A stretch of DNA of 64,000 nt from the NCBI GenBank assembly GCA_947172415.1, contig OX359195.1, positions 5,493,501 through 5,557,500 on the forward strand, written 5' to 3'. The stretch is from Chondrosia reniformis (lineage: Eukaryota; Porifera; Demospongiae; Chondrillida; Chondrillidae). A program made the translations under genes and the position numbers. Below the pieces are notes generated by a model. The model saw only the letters and a program-made list of their open reading frames with translations, was not told the DNA's origin and ran no database searches. Below are positions 34,098 through 48,800 of this stretch, in pieces; the first letter of the stretch is position 1; the number at the start of each line of letters is the position of its first letter.

Positions 34098-34526
34098 ATG
34101 AGCTGCTCTAACTTATGTTTGTCTTCTGTATCTCATATGCATCTATCTAAGTATACGTACGTATGTATATACGTACGTAGCTCAGTGTTATTATTATTGC
34201 TGAAGTAGTCAATTTCTGCATCATTTTTACAGCCCCATCATGAAAGATGTTCACCTACATGCATGTAGAGCTTGTAACATCTAATTGCACTATGCATACA
34301 GTATACCACACCAATATACTCAACAAAAATAAAGATTATTTAGGCTGCCGAAGTCAATTAGGGTGTACAATTGGTTGACCACAATAATTTGCAATAGTCT
34401 GAACTACAATGTATGATAGCTGTTACTACTGAAGGTGTTTGCAAAGTAATTAATGTGCAAAATTACGAAAAGTACAAATTCACACATGCACCAGATGTAG
34501 AGTGTTTCAAGTGTGATTTACATAAA

Positions 34527-37500
34527 TCAAGAAATGTTCTGTACTGGGGGCATCTGGCTTCTCTGATCTTTCATTTCGTCAATCAATGTCTTTATAAGCT
34601 TTTCTTGCTGAGTGAGACGTTCCATAACCTTTAAACTACAGTATATAAGGATGTACTGAAAGATCTAGAGGCATGTTATAAAATATTTCAGATATCGACT
34701 ATTATATACATACGTATACAATGTACATATTAAATAATTGGACAAAATGTTAATGTGTACGTAGCAAGCGCACACAAACATACGTACGTACTTAGTTTTT
34801 TCTATGACCTTCTCATGTCTCTTCAGGGTAGCTTGGACTCTTTTAAGAGTTCGAGATACTTCATTGATAGGAGGTAGTTCCCACTTGTCCAGCATATCTA
34901 AGTGAAGGAATGGTTCAGAATTTACAGCAGTTGTCAAGCCTGACTTATGATTCTAATCTTATATATGTATATATATATAATATTATTATGTTGTACATAT
35001 ATTACAGCTTTTAATATAGTTATTGTTTAAGATCAAGTGATTATATTTCTGACAATCACAATCCTACAACTTGGTAAACAGTAAAAAGTGTTTACCTTGT
35101 GGGTTTTCAACTACCTCTACACTGGTATATGTTTTTTTACGAAAGTCCCATATATAAAATAGCACATAAAGAAAAAAGATAAATGTATACATACGTATAT
35201 ATATATGTTAAATTCTGCATCTATTATACACATATACAGTACATAACAAACATTAGGAACCATAATTCAATTAATGTTAATGAGAGAGGAGATTTTTTGT
35301 CCTCATCCAAAGATCTCACTAGGTTTAGTTCCTTAAAGGCCTTTTACTCTGAAGTAGATGGAAAATGGTGTGTCATATACTAACCAGAGTTAGCATACTG
35401 TTGTGTTCCACTCTGGCCACAATCCAGGCTCTCGCCAATGCCAGGTCTCTCTGGGCATCTGTCTGTACATTAGCAAAGGTGTCTGTCATAGATGCTATCA
35501 ACATGTTCAGCATTACCACCACCACCATAAATAAGAATATCAAGTATAGCAAGACACCAAGCCATCTATATGTATTTAAAGTAAATACAAAATGATACTC
35601 ACGAAGTGACATTCTAGGTTGGTTATTAGACATTGTAAAGATAATTCACTTGATTCCAAACAAATGATTCACAATAGATCATTACTAATTTTTTTACACC
35701 AGATTTGTGTTTTGTTATACTCTGATGAAGGCCGCAGTATGTGGCTGAAACGTTAATAATGATCTATTGTGAATCATTTGGTTGGAATCGAGTGAATTAT
35801 CTTTACAAAATGATACTATATGTACACATATGAATAGATAGGATACTGAGATATTGCTGATGAAGGCCTCTGGGTTGTTTAAAAGAATTCATGTTACAGT
35901 TGCTCAATAAATCTCAGTACCCTATTATGATCGCAACAAATACCCCCTATCACTTTACATATGAATAGTTATGTGTATAATTGTATGTATATGTTATGAC
36001 TCAAACAATCCTCAAGTAAAGTAAAGGATTAAGTAAATACTTACTTAAAACCATATTCTCCATAATATGGCTGAGATAGAACATTAGCAGCCTCAATCAT
36101 AACCCGAATTCCCCATAGCCAGATGTAATAGATTTCTCTAAAAAGACAACAGTTCTATGTACGTACATGTATGTATATGTACAATATACTGTATATGTAG
36201 TATAATATACACTAGTGGTGGAACCATAATAATTCAATTGGTGTTATATTTCTTAATTATTGACATTTTTAACTATGAATTTGAACTGTATTAAATTTTG
36301 ACTCCCTTACCAGATTTGTGTTTTCGTTGTTTTTAAGGTTATTGTTGTGACTCAATAAAAACTTTTGATTACATTACATTTTCACCCCCATTCTTTAAAA
36401 CTTAATCACCACAGTGACTTTAATTTTAATTTTTGCCATTGTTTAATTGCTAGCAGAACTTTGATTAATAGTGAACTCTATTCTAAGGTTGCATGTGATG
36501 ATTTAGCACTCCTCATTGTGGTAGCTTTAATATTACACTGAACTGAATATTTTACTGACAGTGATATCCTAATAATATACTGAAAAAATCTATGCTATAG
36601 AAATAACAGCTCAAAACATAGGGGAGGAGTAGTGCTCATGTGGATAGCTACCATTCAGTACTCACGATGTTTCAAGTGGACTGATATCCAGGCTAGTGGG
36701 TGTGTTTTGTACAGCAGAATTGTTTACATTGACATTCAGCACTGTTTGTTCTACAGCAGACAATCCTTCTCCTCGGAGAGCAAGGTAAATGGCTCCAGAG
36801 AAAGCATACAAGAGAACTATGAATATTACACTGAACTGAACAATGTCAATCAGAATTATTCTGGCTAATATCCTGACGTAAGCACCAGTTGTTCTATGGG
36901 TGTAAGAAATAGAAAGTTAAATGAAATTCCAAAGCAATACAAATGTGACTGATATAGACTAAACTGGACAGCATTGGTACAATGCATAATGGCACGTATA
37001 AAAACATACTGTCCTGCAAAATTACAGAAGAACTTACCGAAATGCTGCTACATACTTAAAAAGTCTGAAACCAACAAATAAATATGTCAATGATGCAAAA
37101 ATCCATTCCACTTTCAAATGTGCAATTCGGAATGGAATTATCAGCAATGGAAAAACAATGGAAGAAGCATCGAAAATATTGTACGGATCATAGAAATATA
37201 GTCGGCCATGTCTAATGAAAAATGGAAAAAGAATGGCAAATATAACCATATATCAGACGTCTATGTAGGTTCACCAATGAATGTTTTACTACAATTTCTC
37301 ACTTCCTAAGTTGGTTAATCGCTCCAAGAATCAACCAAAATGTATACAGGAGAAAAACTGCCTCACAGACTCCACGAAATTTGTCAACTGGCTCAGAATA
37401 ATCTCTTGGATCACTCTTTTTAGCAGCCAACAGTAGAGCAGTATTTAGGATAAAATAGAACAAGAGATTCTCCAAGCATTGTATGCTATAAATGTTAGAA

Positions 37501-40500
37501 ATATAGTAAGTTCAATATCCAACATGTATAATATAATATATTGATCGAAGAGTATTACATACTTCCTAAGTATATAAGGGAATGACGAGCATGTGTTATG
37601 TAACTTGGATTAATATACATTCATGGACATACAATATGATTATTCATAATATATACGTATATATGTACATTCATGGACATACAATATTATGAATCCATAA
37701 AGTATATACAATACGTATGTATATCATCCCATCTCTGTAAAATAGCATACCCCATTTTATATAATGAATTATGTAATTGTTACTAACGATACAACTTACG
37801 TACATAAAATGAAATTTCACAAAATTTTTCCATTTCCTCTTTAGCAGTAGTCTCACTACGTCATGATATACAATATCCTACATTTGAGATAAGTAGCATA
37901 TGTAATAGTGCAGTCAGTATTACTATAGAATAATTATGAGGATCGCTTCTAACTGCATGAATTTTTCTTTTATATATGATCCATAGATTGGTGCTTTATT
38001 GCTAATTTGTATAGCATAGCTATTAGATTTACTAACTTTATCACCGCTCTTGGCAATCCTTTGAAGACAAGACTTGTGCTTCCTTTCAAAAGATGGATTT
38101 GTAGGAGCTCGACCAGCACGATCACCATCAAGAATATGGTAATACACACGATATGTATTTGGCTCTTCCACTGATGGTTCCATCATGCAATCTAATATTG
38201 ACATGATTGTTCCCTGCATATTATAATTAGGAAAATAGGTTTATTGCAGAACTATGTACATAATCAACAGGGGACGTAGTGGTCCAGGCAAGAAATATGG
38301 CAAGAGTACACAGAGGAGAACTTGAGTTTACTGTAAGTAATTGGTTCATTGATTTCAGCTGAAGTTTTTTCTGCTGATATAGTAGAAGTTTAAACGTTTT
38401 GTTGAGCAGCAAAAATGGTCTGGTCTAACTGGAACAGCTGAATGGCTTCTTAGGTTGATATAATATGATGCATATACATGTACTCTTTGAAATAAATTTT
38501 CTGACCTTCATCTTTTTCATTGTCTTTTTCTCCTTTAGCATTTTGTTAAAGCTTAATTTAGCCGCTTCGTCATTCCGACTTTCAAATAATTCTCTCACCC
38601 TATTAAATAAGACATGTATGCAGAATAATATAGAAAGGTATTACTGTTACTGTATCAGATATTTAGAGACTTGATCACTTTAACTTTCCTCAATTGTGGA
38701 AAGAATGTTCTTCTTAGATGAATGAAACCAGGACAGTTAACTAAGTATATGCATGCCTTATAGATGTCTGTGAAGGATGGTATTAGGTATAATAGCTTCA
38801 TATCTTTCCATTTGATCGAGTTACAGCAATACATATTAAATTCTGGCACACGAATTTAATGTACATTATCATATACACATAAAAATTTCTAAACCTCATG
38901 GAAATGTTTCATGCATGTCTGCAAGTGAATGCTAAGACCAAGTGTGACTGGGTTGCGTGGTATTCTGCATTGTGTAGTGTTGTGTTGTGTATTGTCTTGT
39001 GTTCTGTGTAGATAAATTGATCATATTTGTAAATTCATATACATGCTCAGTAACTATCTTACCTTACTGGCTTCATACTTTTGATCATGAATTGTGAAAA
39101 CTCGTCATGTTCAGTTAGGATAGCAATTTCTAATGCGGTCCTGTCATGGCTATCCTTGGCACCCAAGTATGCACCATGTTCTACCAGTTTGTGTGCCACC
39201 TTGGTCCAACCTTGAGCAGCTGCTAAATGAAGTGGTGTCCTTTTATCAGGCAAATGATAATAAGAAGGATTAGCACCTCGATCCAGGAGCCTTGTAATGA
39301 AGACTAAAACCTGTAGACATATTACATGTAAGTCATCACTTGCTAGCTAAAATATATCTACAGACTGCTAGATTGAGGAGAACTTACAGAATATTCTGTA
39401 ATATTTGGTTGGTTTAGAATCCAGAGCAAAGTATCGTGGTAATTACCTCTGAAGTTCTCTACAAATTGATCTGTATATACTTCCAGGATAGCATCTGACT
39501 TTGGCAAGTTTAATTGTTGTGTTTTTTCAACAACCTAACAAAAAGACGTGTATATATAATTCCACTTTTAATTGTTATTATTTAATAACTCATATTATAC
39601 AATTGGCATGTTAGATCATTTCCTGTAAGAAGATCTATATATAATGGCTATCACAGCACTATTAGCATTTCCTACAATAAATTCTCTTCCTACATGCCAT
39701 ATACCATGCAGCAATCTATAGCGGTAATTCTAGGAACAAAGATAAAGAGGTTTAACATCTAGTAAGGGGACATGAAATACAAACTACCATAATTATAACA
39801 TATGCATATTCTAATGCAGATGGTTCCATATGTATAGTGTAAGTAACAATATATTAATATAGTGTAATGTGGTAAGTAAATTGTTATTGTTCTTACAGGA
39901 GGATAAATACATTATATGACCAAATTAAGACACTTTTAGGAGTTCTAAATTATACAAATCTATTTTGGGTGTACCAAATGTTTCTATAATTATATTGCAT
40001 TCAGCTTCAAAAGTTATCAGAGAGTACGGAGCGCATATAGATAACTACATCTTAGGGGCATATCGTCTAAAATTTTAGGAACTAGGAATAGGCACATTTC
40101 TGTTTTAAAACGATTTGAGCAGAGATGGTTATTTACGGCACGTCAGATTAGAGGAAGCTTTTGTCGCCATTTTTTTAATTAAGAGCTTTTGACTGCGACT
40201 TTATTTCGACTTGTCGCAAAGAAAGATCTTGTTTTGCTACTTTTTCCAGATTTGCTAGTGACTGTGTCATCCCTAAGTTTCAAATAGGTTTCATGCCTTC
40301 TAAAACACCTGACATTTGATCCTGTGTAAGTATTAAGGATGGGACAGTGATCATAATGTGCCTAAGCATGGTAATAACTATCAATGTGTATGATTAAGTC
40401 ACTTAAATTTGACTATTATATATACATGCATTAGGTTAGCCTTATCACATGATCATGTTGCAAGCACTTCTAACATCCTTTATTCAATTTGAAATGTATT

Positions 40501-40905
40501 TAATATATTAATATTAAACAGTACCTTTCTCAGAAATTCGTCCTTTTCGTCTTTGGTACAAGTATGTAGTTGTTCCTCCATTTTCACTTCTATAAGCTCT
40601 CTCATATCCTGGGGAACCACTCTAATGTAAGCTGGATTATTAACACCATCGGAGGATATAAGTCGCCTATGGCGAAAACCCGATCGGATTACTTCGAGAA
40701 TGTCGTCGTCTGCGCGATCACCTGCTTCGTTAGGAGGACGCAAGAGAGCTAGTGACTCCGGAAAATCGTTTGTCAAATGATGATCATTAACTTGAGGCGA
40801 ATCCACGGGCCCGGGGGCTCCAGATCCGTTAACGTTTCCACTCTCTGAGACAACGCTTCGCTCATCAGTACTGCTAGGAACTACTGAAAGCTCATACTGC
40901 GCCAT
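34527..40905 (-). CDS. TRP-family cation channel with ankyrin repeats (13 exons)
   Basis: Minus-strand exons: 40905-40525, 39534-39388, 39310-39063, 38599-38506, 38213-37954, 37485-37303, 37211-37038, 36893-36666, 36137-36045, 35565-35385, 35147-35096, 34939-34792 and 34635-34527; sum 2298 bp, 765 residues. Residues about 195-255 carry ankyrin units (TPLHLAAAQGWTKVAHKLVEHGA). Exons 6-10 encode six hydrophobic helices: S1 (LLFYFILNTALLL), S2, S3, S4, S5 (IVQFSVIFIVLLYAFSGAIYL), a pore-helix exon (YYIWLWGIRVMIEAANV) and S6 (VVVVMLNMLIASMTDTF), followed by a TRP-helix-like charged stretch. The C-terminus is coiled-coil-like. Placement among TRPC, TRPV or TRPA is unclear. Exon 11 fits frame and phase but its acceptor reads GG, not AG, so this copy may be truncated after S6 or use an unusual site. 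Confidence 0.8.
35634..35816. mobile_element. Short inverted-repeat element, copy 2
   Basis: Partner of 14407-14586, with inverted ends TGTAAAGATAATTCAC and the internal TCTGATGAAGGCC..GCTGAAACGTT module. AAAATGATACT occurs on both sides (35590 and 35816 regions), possibly part of an insertion footprint. It lies in TRP intron 9. Confidence 0.65.
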
Positions 40906-41594
40906 GATAGACACATGTAGTGTCTACAACTTGCAATTAATGTTTGTGGAAAACCCTCTCGGACGGCATATATAAATACTTTATTCTCACATGATAACTT
41001 ACAAATTCCCTTGTGGTTAACTTCGATAGGGCATCTGTGCACGATTGCTAAATTGTGGAATTCTGATTATTAAATCTGCTATAGTCGTAGATTTAGACTT
41101 GTTTTATTGTTCTATATATAGTGCATTTGACAAGCTACAGTCTAGAGTAGGTATGAATGTATGAAGGCTTAAGCTATTATTCTATGCACAAATTTCAACA
41201 TAAATTTGCTGGTAACAGGCAAACTTGCACAATATACATATGTATAATACATTTAAACATAGGCACATATAATTTACTACAAAATATGTCACAAAAATCA
41301 GTATTCTCTGATTTTAACCAAAACTAAACAATAAGAAAAATAATAACAATAATGCATCTCTTAATACAATAATCAGTGAATGTTAATAAACAGGATAATG
41401 AAAAGTTCTTTCAAAATTGTCATTAATAAAATGTTTTCAAGTCACTCAAATATAATTAAATGTTTCTATATAGACAAAAAAGTTATGAAGTAAATAGTAT
41501 AGTATAGCAATCTGTCTGATTATACGTACATGCCAATAACAGTATTAGTCAAACTAACAGATAAAATAAATTGCATGTACCTTTTAATATAAAG

Positions 41595-44500
41595 TTATAC
41601 ATGTGTCATTGGTAAATCTTTGTCCTTTGAGCTCTGTTTGACCAAACCTGAAGCCGACTTTGTGTGTCTCACTTTAGATCGAGCTACAGCTGGAGCCGAT
41701 CTAGATCTCATTGAAGTGGGACTGTCTAGCAAGGAGGCAGACATGCGTTTCTTCTGTGCCCCACCAGGTTTAGATTCTTCCTCGTCAAGGAACTTTGTAG
41801 AAGAAGCTGTCTTTCCATGACCTGTTTGAAGAAAATGTCCAATGTCTAACACATTAAAATGGGAGTTAAATATGCCTATGCAAAGGCTATGATATATTTT
41901 CAAATTGGATAATCACTGAAATGTATAGCAATCCCAGCCAAATGACCAAGGTTTCCAAAGGCGGTGGAACACTTCTTATTATGGGGGGGCAGGCTGGTGA
42001 GGTAATGACATACCATGACGGATGCAACTAGGGGCATGCCTCCCACAGGGAATGCCGCCATCTTACCACTATCTGTCTTAACCCTGTGAACTACCTAACC
42101 TGTGTGCTAAAAATGTGTATTATTAGCCTTTACATGTAGTGGTAATTATAGATTAGCCTAATTATTGCAATGAGAACCACAGATATCTAGATGCTACACT
42201 AGTTGTGATACATGACCATGATACATGATCCTTGACTTACTTACCCAGCTGTAAAAGGGCTCTCTTGGCTGACTCTCTCACTTCAGGAAAGTCAACTTTG
42301 GCCAGGTACTTCAGTTGCTGAGCAGCTTCCACAGCCTTCAGCCGACCCAGTGCAGTACATGCTCCCTTTCTTATGACCTGGTCAGAGTGCTCCAGAAGCT
42401 CTGAGTAGTAGAGTATGGCATCTTTGTGCCATGCGGGGGTGGCCAATAGCTTGTCCAAGTAGGACACTAAAGGAGGAACAAAATGGCAAATATGATGTAC
42501 AGTTGTGCTACAATTCAGTTTGGTGGAATTAGAGAAGTTAGATTACTAGAAAATTCATACATCCAAACAAAGCATCCGGACCTACAGTTCAGTCCCATCA
42601 CTAGGCAACCAATAAATACCCTCAGCTGTGCACAATAAAAAAGTGTAGTAAACTCACAACAGTAGGCCTTAACTGTTTGGTTCTTGTCATTCAGCAACAC
42701 TGCAGTGGCAACCATTGCTCCCTTGTTGAAAACAGCCTTTGGTAACTTATGAGCCTATGAAAAAGGAGTATATTTCAAAAGTTAAAAATAAGGAGAGTAA
42801 ATTTAAATTCATACATCACAATTTAAAATTGAAATTCACAATTTGGAGAATCAGGACAAGTTAAGAGGAACTCACAGTTGTTATTCTGGATTGTTCATCT
42901 TGGGAAAAAGTACCTTCAAGGAATTCAAGTTCCTTAGCTAGCTCTTCCAAGTGATTAGGAAATCCATTTCTGAATAGGCAAAACAAGGCATACATATTCA
43001 GAAATCTCTGGATGTACGTGAGGTTGTAATGTATACTGTCTGAGTGTCACATTCTTTTCAGATACATATGTGGGGAGCAACTCAAACAAATGACTGTGAA
43101 TGCAAATGAGCTGGGTCTTGATTATCAGCTTGTTCTGATAAGAGAATCATCACTAATTAGTGAATTGCAACTAATTACTTCTTTGTAGTAGAAAAAGAGG
43201 GGAACATGAGGGACCACTTCTATGACAATTGTAGCTCAGTGGCAGAGCACTGGTGGTCATAACCAGCTGTCCTGGGTCCTGGGTTTCGTTCCCAGCAATT
43301 GCTTCTTTCATGTTTTTCCCTCTTCATGATGTGTGAGAATTGTGGTTTGATTATCACTTTAATTATTCATGCATTCAATGCTGTAAGTGTACCTTAATGA
43401 TCTGAAGTAAGCAGCAAACTGGAATACTGTCACAACCAGTTTGTAATCTGTGAGGTCGCCGGTCTCATTTTCTAAATCCAAAACTCGATTCAGCAACTCC
43501 AAAAACACTACATACGTACAAGGATTAATACAGATCAAAATACCACCACTTGTATCTTGCACATATGTAATTACAGGAAGTGCCCACACTCCGTATCAGG
43601 CAGTAGGTATTATCCCAGACACTAATTGGATTTGACTTTAGGCTTGCTAACACTACTGATTTTTGGGATCCTCCCGATTTTCTCCATCTATCTCCCATCT
43701 CCCAACTTTCAACTGACTTCTTCTGGACTTAATTTGTTTACTCCTAATCGGCTACATATATTTATAGGTGTGTTCAGCTGGCATACCTTTGTGGGCCAGC
43801 TGTGGGTATGCTGTCCAGATATTCGCGCCAAACTTCTTGTCAACCTCCAAAATAAAGGTATCACAGCTAACACATAGAAGCTAGACATAAGAGAAATGGA
43901 CAACATGGCTGTAATGTAATATACTCTGTGTAACATATAGCATGTCAATTACGTAAGTGGGTTCCTTTGTTAGGTTTATTAAGAAATGAAAGAAAGATAA
44001 CTTGTAACTTGTCCAGTTGAGTAGAAGTAAAGGCAGAACAATGCAATGTAGGTTATACAGAGTTATAGTAGGTGGAAAGAAGAGTGATTTTTCTCTTCTT
44101 CATCAGAGCCTTTACAGAGGCTTTAGGAACAAAGCTTAGTTAATTCAAGCTTCTAAAATGCTGCCATTTGCAAATTAAACATAATAAAAGGTTATGAAAT
44201 AATATTATGTAAACCCATATTATGTATGTATGTTATGTCCTGATATGATATTCGACATAGTGAATAGTATTTTAAATATGAATACAAATAAATAATGAAT
44301 ACTTCTGCATTTTACTTCTTGTATATGGAACATGAAATGAATGTTTTCACCAACTCTATGAACTCACATTATCAGTTCCAGCTGTATCTTTCCAAAACTT
44401 AAAAATTTCTTGGTTTGATGCTAATTCTGGCAATACTGCAATAAAAATATCCATCGTATTATTATATAAACATGCACAAAAGGTCGGGTACATGTGTATG

Positions 44501-45792
44501 AACATTTATGGTATCTATTGCTGGGAATTAAGTTGAAACATGCCAAGATGACTGGTTATTTTGAGTATGTACCTATTAACTGTATCAAAAAATGAATATA
44601 AATTTAATTTATCCACAACAGAAGGTCAATCAATGAAAATATAGGCTTTCAAAGCATTCCCTATCTATAAAATACAATATACATACATATTGTACGTATT
44701 GTACATTTCAACCTCTGAAATCAATATTTACATGTTTCTGCATATGTTTATTGTCTAACCTTCTTCTAAGTGAGGTGGAGCATACAGGTCTGCAAGCATG
44801 TTGATTACATCTTTGATGACTTCGGCCTCCTTTCGCAACTTTGTTAAATTACTCTTTAACTTGTAGTTCATTGGACCAACAAAACCCAATGATTGCTGAG
44901 AAGGAGGAAGAGTTTAAGTGAGAATTTGAGGGGAGATGGACAGAGTTAGAATGAGAATGAGATGGAGTTAGAATGAGAATGAGAATGAGATGGAGTTAGA
45001 ATGAGAATGAGATGGAGTTAGAGTGAGAATGAGATGGAGTTAGAGTGAGAATGAGATGGAGTTAGAATGAGAATGAGATGGAGTTAGAGTGAGAATGAGA
45101 CGGACTTAGAGTGAGAATGAGATGGAGTTAGATTGAGTATGAAAAGGTAAGACATCAAGAAGTATCATGAAGGCACTGAGACAAAAAAGTGTTTACTTGT
45201 GAGAGCTCTTGTAAAAGATGATCACAATAGATCAAATGTTGCATCAGTGTCTTATCAATGGCCTCAACACCTGTGCTGGCTGCTCGGTCCAACTTCATAT
45301 CCTCTAATGTGCCTTCCGATCCAAAGGCACTGTCACCAGTATTGTAGTTACTACCTTCACGTCGCTGGAGTGATGAATCTACAACAACATGACACAAGAG
45401 TAGTAAATCTATAGAGATACGTAAGTTTGGCACAGCTAGAAGAAATCCCCCTATCACCTAACATCAAAACACATACGTAACACATGTTCATTGCTTGCAT
45501 AATTCTCACTTTTAGAACTTGGTTCGGAGGACCCCTCGGAGTGGTCCCTACTTCCAGTGTCACTCCCCTCGCTCACCTCACGACTCATTCGTCCCACTAC
45601 TCCCTCCAGCTGGCTAGGTGTACCAGGACCCGGTTGACTGGAAGAGTCGGGAGTCTCCTCACCAGACAGGAAGCTGAAGGAATCCAGAGCTAAAGTTTCT
45701 GACAGGGTCATTGACTCTGATCTGTGAATGCGAACTCCCTAACATAGAAAGAGGAGAGTCTACTGAAAAAGATAAGGTGGATGGATGGATGG

Positions 45793-45828
<36 letters not shown>

Positions 45829-48800
45829 ATGAACAGACAGACAGATGGATGGGTGGGTGTGGTTGTGTGGGTTGGTGGATAACAAACCCTGAGGTACTTT
45901 TCCAGTTTTATCAACTGAAACTCAAGTGCTCTTAAATCAGCATAAACCACTACAATAAAAAAGTGTCTCACGTGAATGCACATGAATACATATATACAAC
46001 TCCACAGTACTTTTTAGCAAGGCTACTGCCATATGTACGTACGTACAATTGCACTTTATGTATATGTATTGGTACAGCAACATGGTTATATTTAGGGTTT
46101 GTGTTCAAGAAATACATACGTATTGTACATATATAAAAGGACATGTGATGGTCACATGATCACTGACCCTTGGCCTCCTCCAGACTGCTATTGACTGCCT
46201 CCAGAGCAGACACCAGTGAATCCGGATACTCGGCTGATGGAGTGGAGCTGAGGGATATGGCCGCTTCATAGCTCTCTCTAACGCGGACAGTTTTCAGTGG
46301 ACCACCAATAATGCCTGAGTCCTGTGAACTCGTAGAAATAACACTTGGTAGGACTCCTTTTAAGGGAGGGGGAGAGTGGTCTTCCTCCCTGAGTGGAGAT
46401 GGAGGATATGAGCGCTTCTTTATGGAAGGCTGGTTGATAGAGAAGCCGGCTTCAGATCCATCAACATTGCCTTGTGTTCCATTGACTTTACTTCTGCTGT
46501 GAGATGGGGACAACTGCTGGGCTTGCCTCAGCTTCTTTGACTGTTCATCTGCCCACTTTCGATGACCAGGCTGCAGAAGTACATATGAATAATCTAACAC
46601 TGCATCTTCACCATGCTACATCTACTTTAGAGCCCGTGCTAATACTATGTATATATGTATGAATAACAAGGTAAGGTACCCATAGACCTCATCAATAGTC
46701 TTGTCTACAGGAAAGGTTCTGATAATACATTTGTATATTTAGATCTAGGACTACAATGATATCCATACTGAAAGTAATTTATCGTGGGTAGATTTAAAAA
46801 TGGATTACATACCTCTAATTCGACTGCTTTTTTTACTGATAAAAGAGAACCAGATCGAGATTCCATTGTTCCTAAGTTACCTCTTGAATCTCCATTGTGT
46901 TTCAAACTGCTTGAACTAGAATTCAAACCGGGTTGAAATCATAAATACATTATTTAAAAAGGAACTGTAAACACTAACAAGCAAAACAAAGCAAATTAGC
47001 ATGTACCTAGATTGTTTACTCTTTTTTCTACTGTTGCCAATAACAACATCAATTATGGGTAAGTCCACTTCTGAGAGAAAGTCGTCTTCTATGGTTGGGC
47101 TCCACCTAATATTCATGGCTAAGTGAAGTGTGCCCGATGGACCAGAGAAGATTACAGTGACAGACTGAGGAAAGAAGGTCAGCATCTCCCTGGTCCTCCA
47201 TTTAGCTGTGCCAATACTGGTGTCTGCCTGCATTCTGTGAACTTCAACCAACTAAATGAGAAATACAGTTAAATAAGCTGATGATCTTATTCCTAATTTC
47301 TTATGAACATTGAATGTGTCAACCGTGGGAGTCTTAACAGGCAACTAGTGGTTGATCTTCCAAGTGTCTCCTATAAAGGTTAACTTTCTTAATTATGGAG
47401 ACTAAATATCAAACACTAAAGGACTAACAGGGTCAAAAATGTAACAAAAAACATAAAGGTAACTTTGATGCATTTATAAAAAAATCTTTATTAAACTGAT
47501 AATAATGGAAACTCCAAAGATAAGAGTATGTGTACATACAAAACAATATATCCGTACCTTTAAGTTAATTTCATCAGTTATTCGTCCAATAAAAATGATC
47601 TACAAAATTAGTCAACAGAAATTGAGATAATTGAAGAACTCAAATTATGGGCAAAATGGTTGTACAAAACTTTACTACCTGCACTATACTTTTATGAATG
47701 TAATTGTTAATTTAGCCATGATTGTGCAATGTTTATATGTTCTTACATCATTGTCTTGCCACATTTGTTCATGCTTTTCTACTCTGCATCTTGCTTTCCA
47801 CTTCTGATTTGACAACTTTAATTGTAACTAAAACCAGAACCAGAAGACGCCAGTTCAATACACACACATAAATACGTACCATCGCTAGTTAAATGCTTTA
47901 CTCATATTTTCAACAACATTGCTTTACATACATATGCATATACGTATGTATGTACCCATAATTCATATTCTAGTTAATCGTTGAGGAAAGCCTATTTTGA
48001 GATTAATAATATATACACGTACTGCTAATAATATATACCTATATACGTACGTACATGTATCTACATATGTATGGGTTGGGCACAGACGATTCTAAAGAAA
48101 AAGGTAAAGTGACCTTAAAATATAAAAATACAAGAAATTGAAATACGTATATTTCCATAACATCTATAAGATACGAATGAAACTGTGTGTATTGCATTCA
48201 AATAAACTATGTAACTGAAGAATTGGGAAAATTTTAAGAAATTTGATTGATCAATTGCTTGACTCCCCATGATAATAGCTTCACTAATCAACCTAATTCG
48301 TGCGTATTCGTGCGAGGCGTCTCAGCGCGCACAAATTACATCACACGGAATTTCCCCTTACGTAATTACTATAACACTCGGGTATGTGCACATGTAGCTT
48401 TACAGCGTTAAGTATGAAAGGTAGGAGAGTTTGACCACGAGCTTGCTGCGATATTTTGCGAATGCGAAGGTGGTAAGCATGAATTAAATCACATTACTTA
48501 TTCTAGGAGTCATCTTTAAACTAAAACTGCATAAATTTAATGCAGCATGAATTTCTAGATTTTCGGTATACGTAATTACACATGTACATACTCTTACCTC
48601 ATATGTATCTCCATTACTAAGCTTGTTGGGACCTTCAATACCTATGCAAATACAAGACATGTACATGGATATATACCTAGCAAGTCCCTTCACACTACTA
48701 CAGTCAAACTGCCTAATCCAGTCACCTATGGGACCTAAGGTATCTGGTTGCATTAGACAGGCGACCGGATTATCTAGGTTAGGAAGGTAGCTATGTACAA

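Larger units (their letters stand above)
33926..44876. repeat. Segmental duplication, copy 2 (10.95 kb)
   Basis: Begins with the last bases of GHITM exon 6 (AATGCGTAAG) and ends in RIPOR exon 14 (CATTGGAC). It contains the GHITM last exon, the complete TRP gene and RIPOR exons 14-21. The junction with copy 1 at 33924-33926 fuses RIPOR exon 14 directly to GHITM exon 6. Confidence 0.9.

Noticed and set aside
38227..38412. 61-codon minus-strand frame between TRP exons 4 and 5
   Set aside because: Exons 4 and 5 join in phase without it, and it lacks a consistent acceptor and donor.
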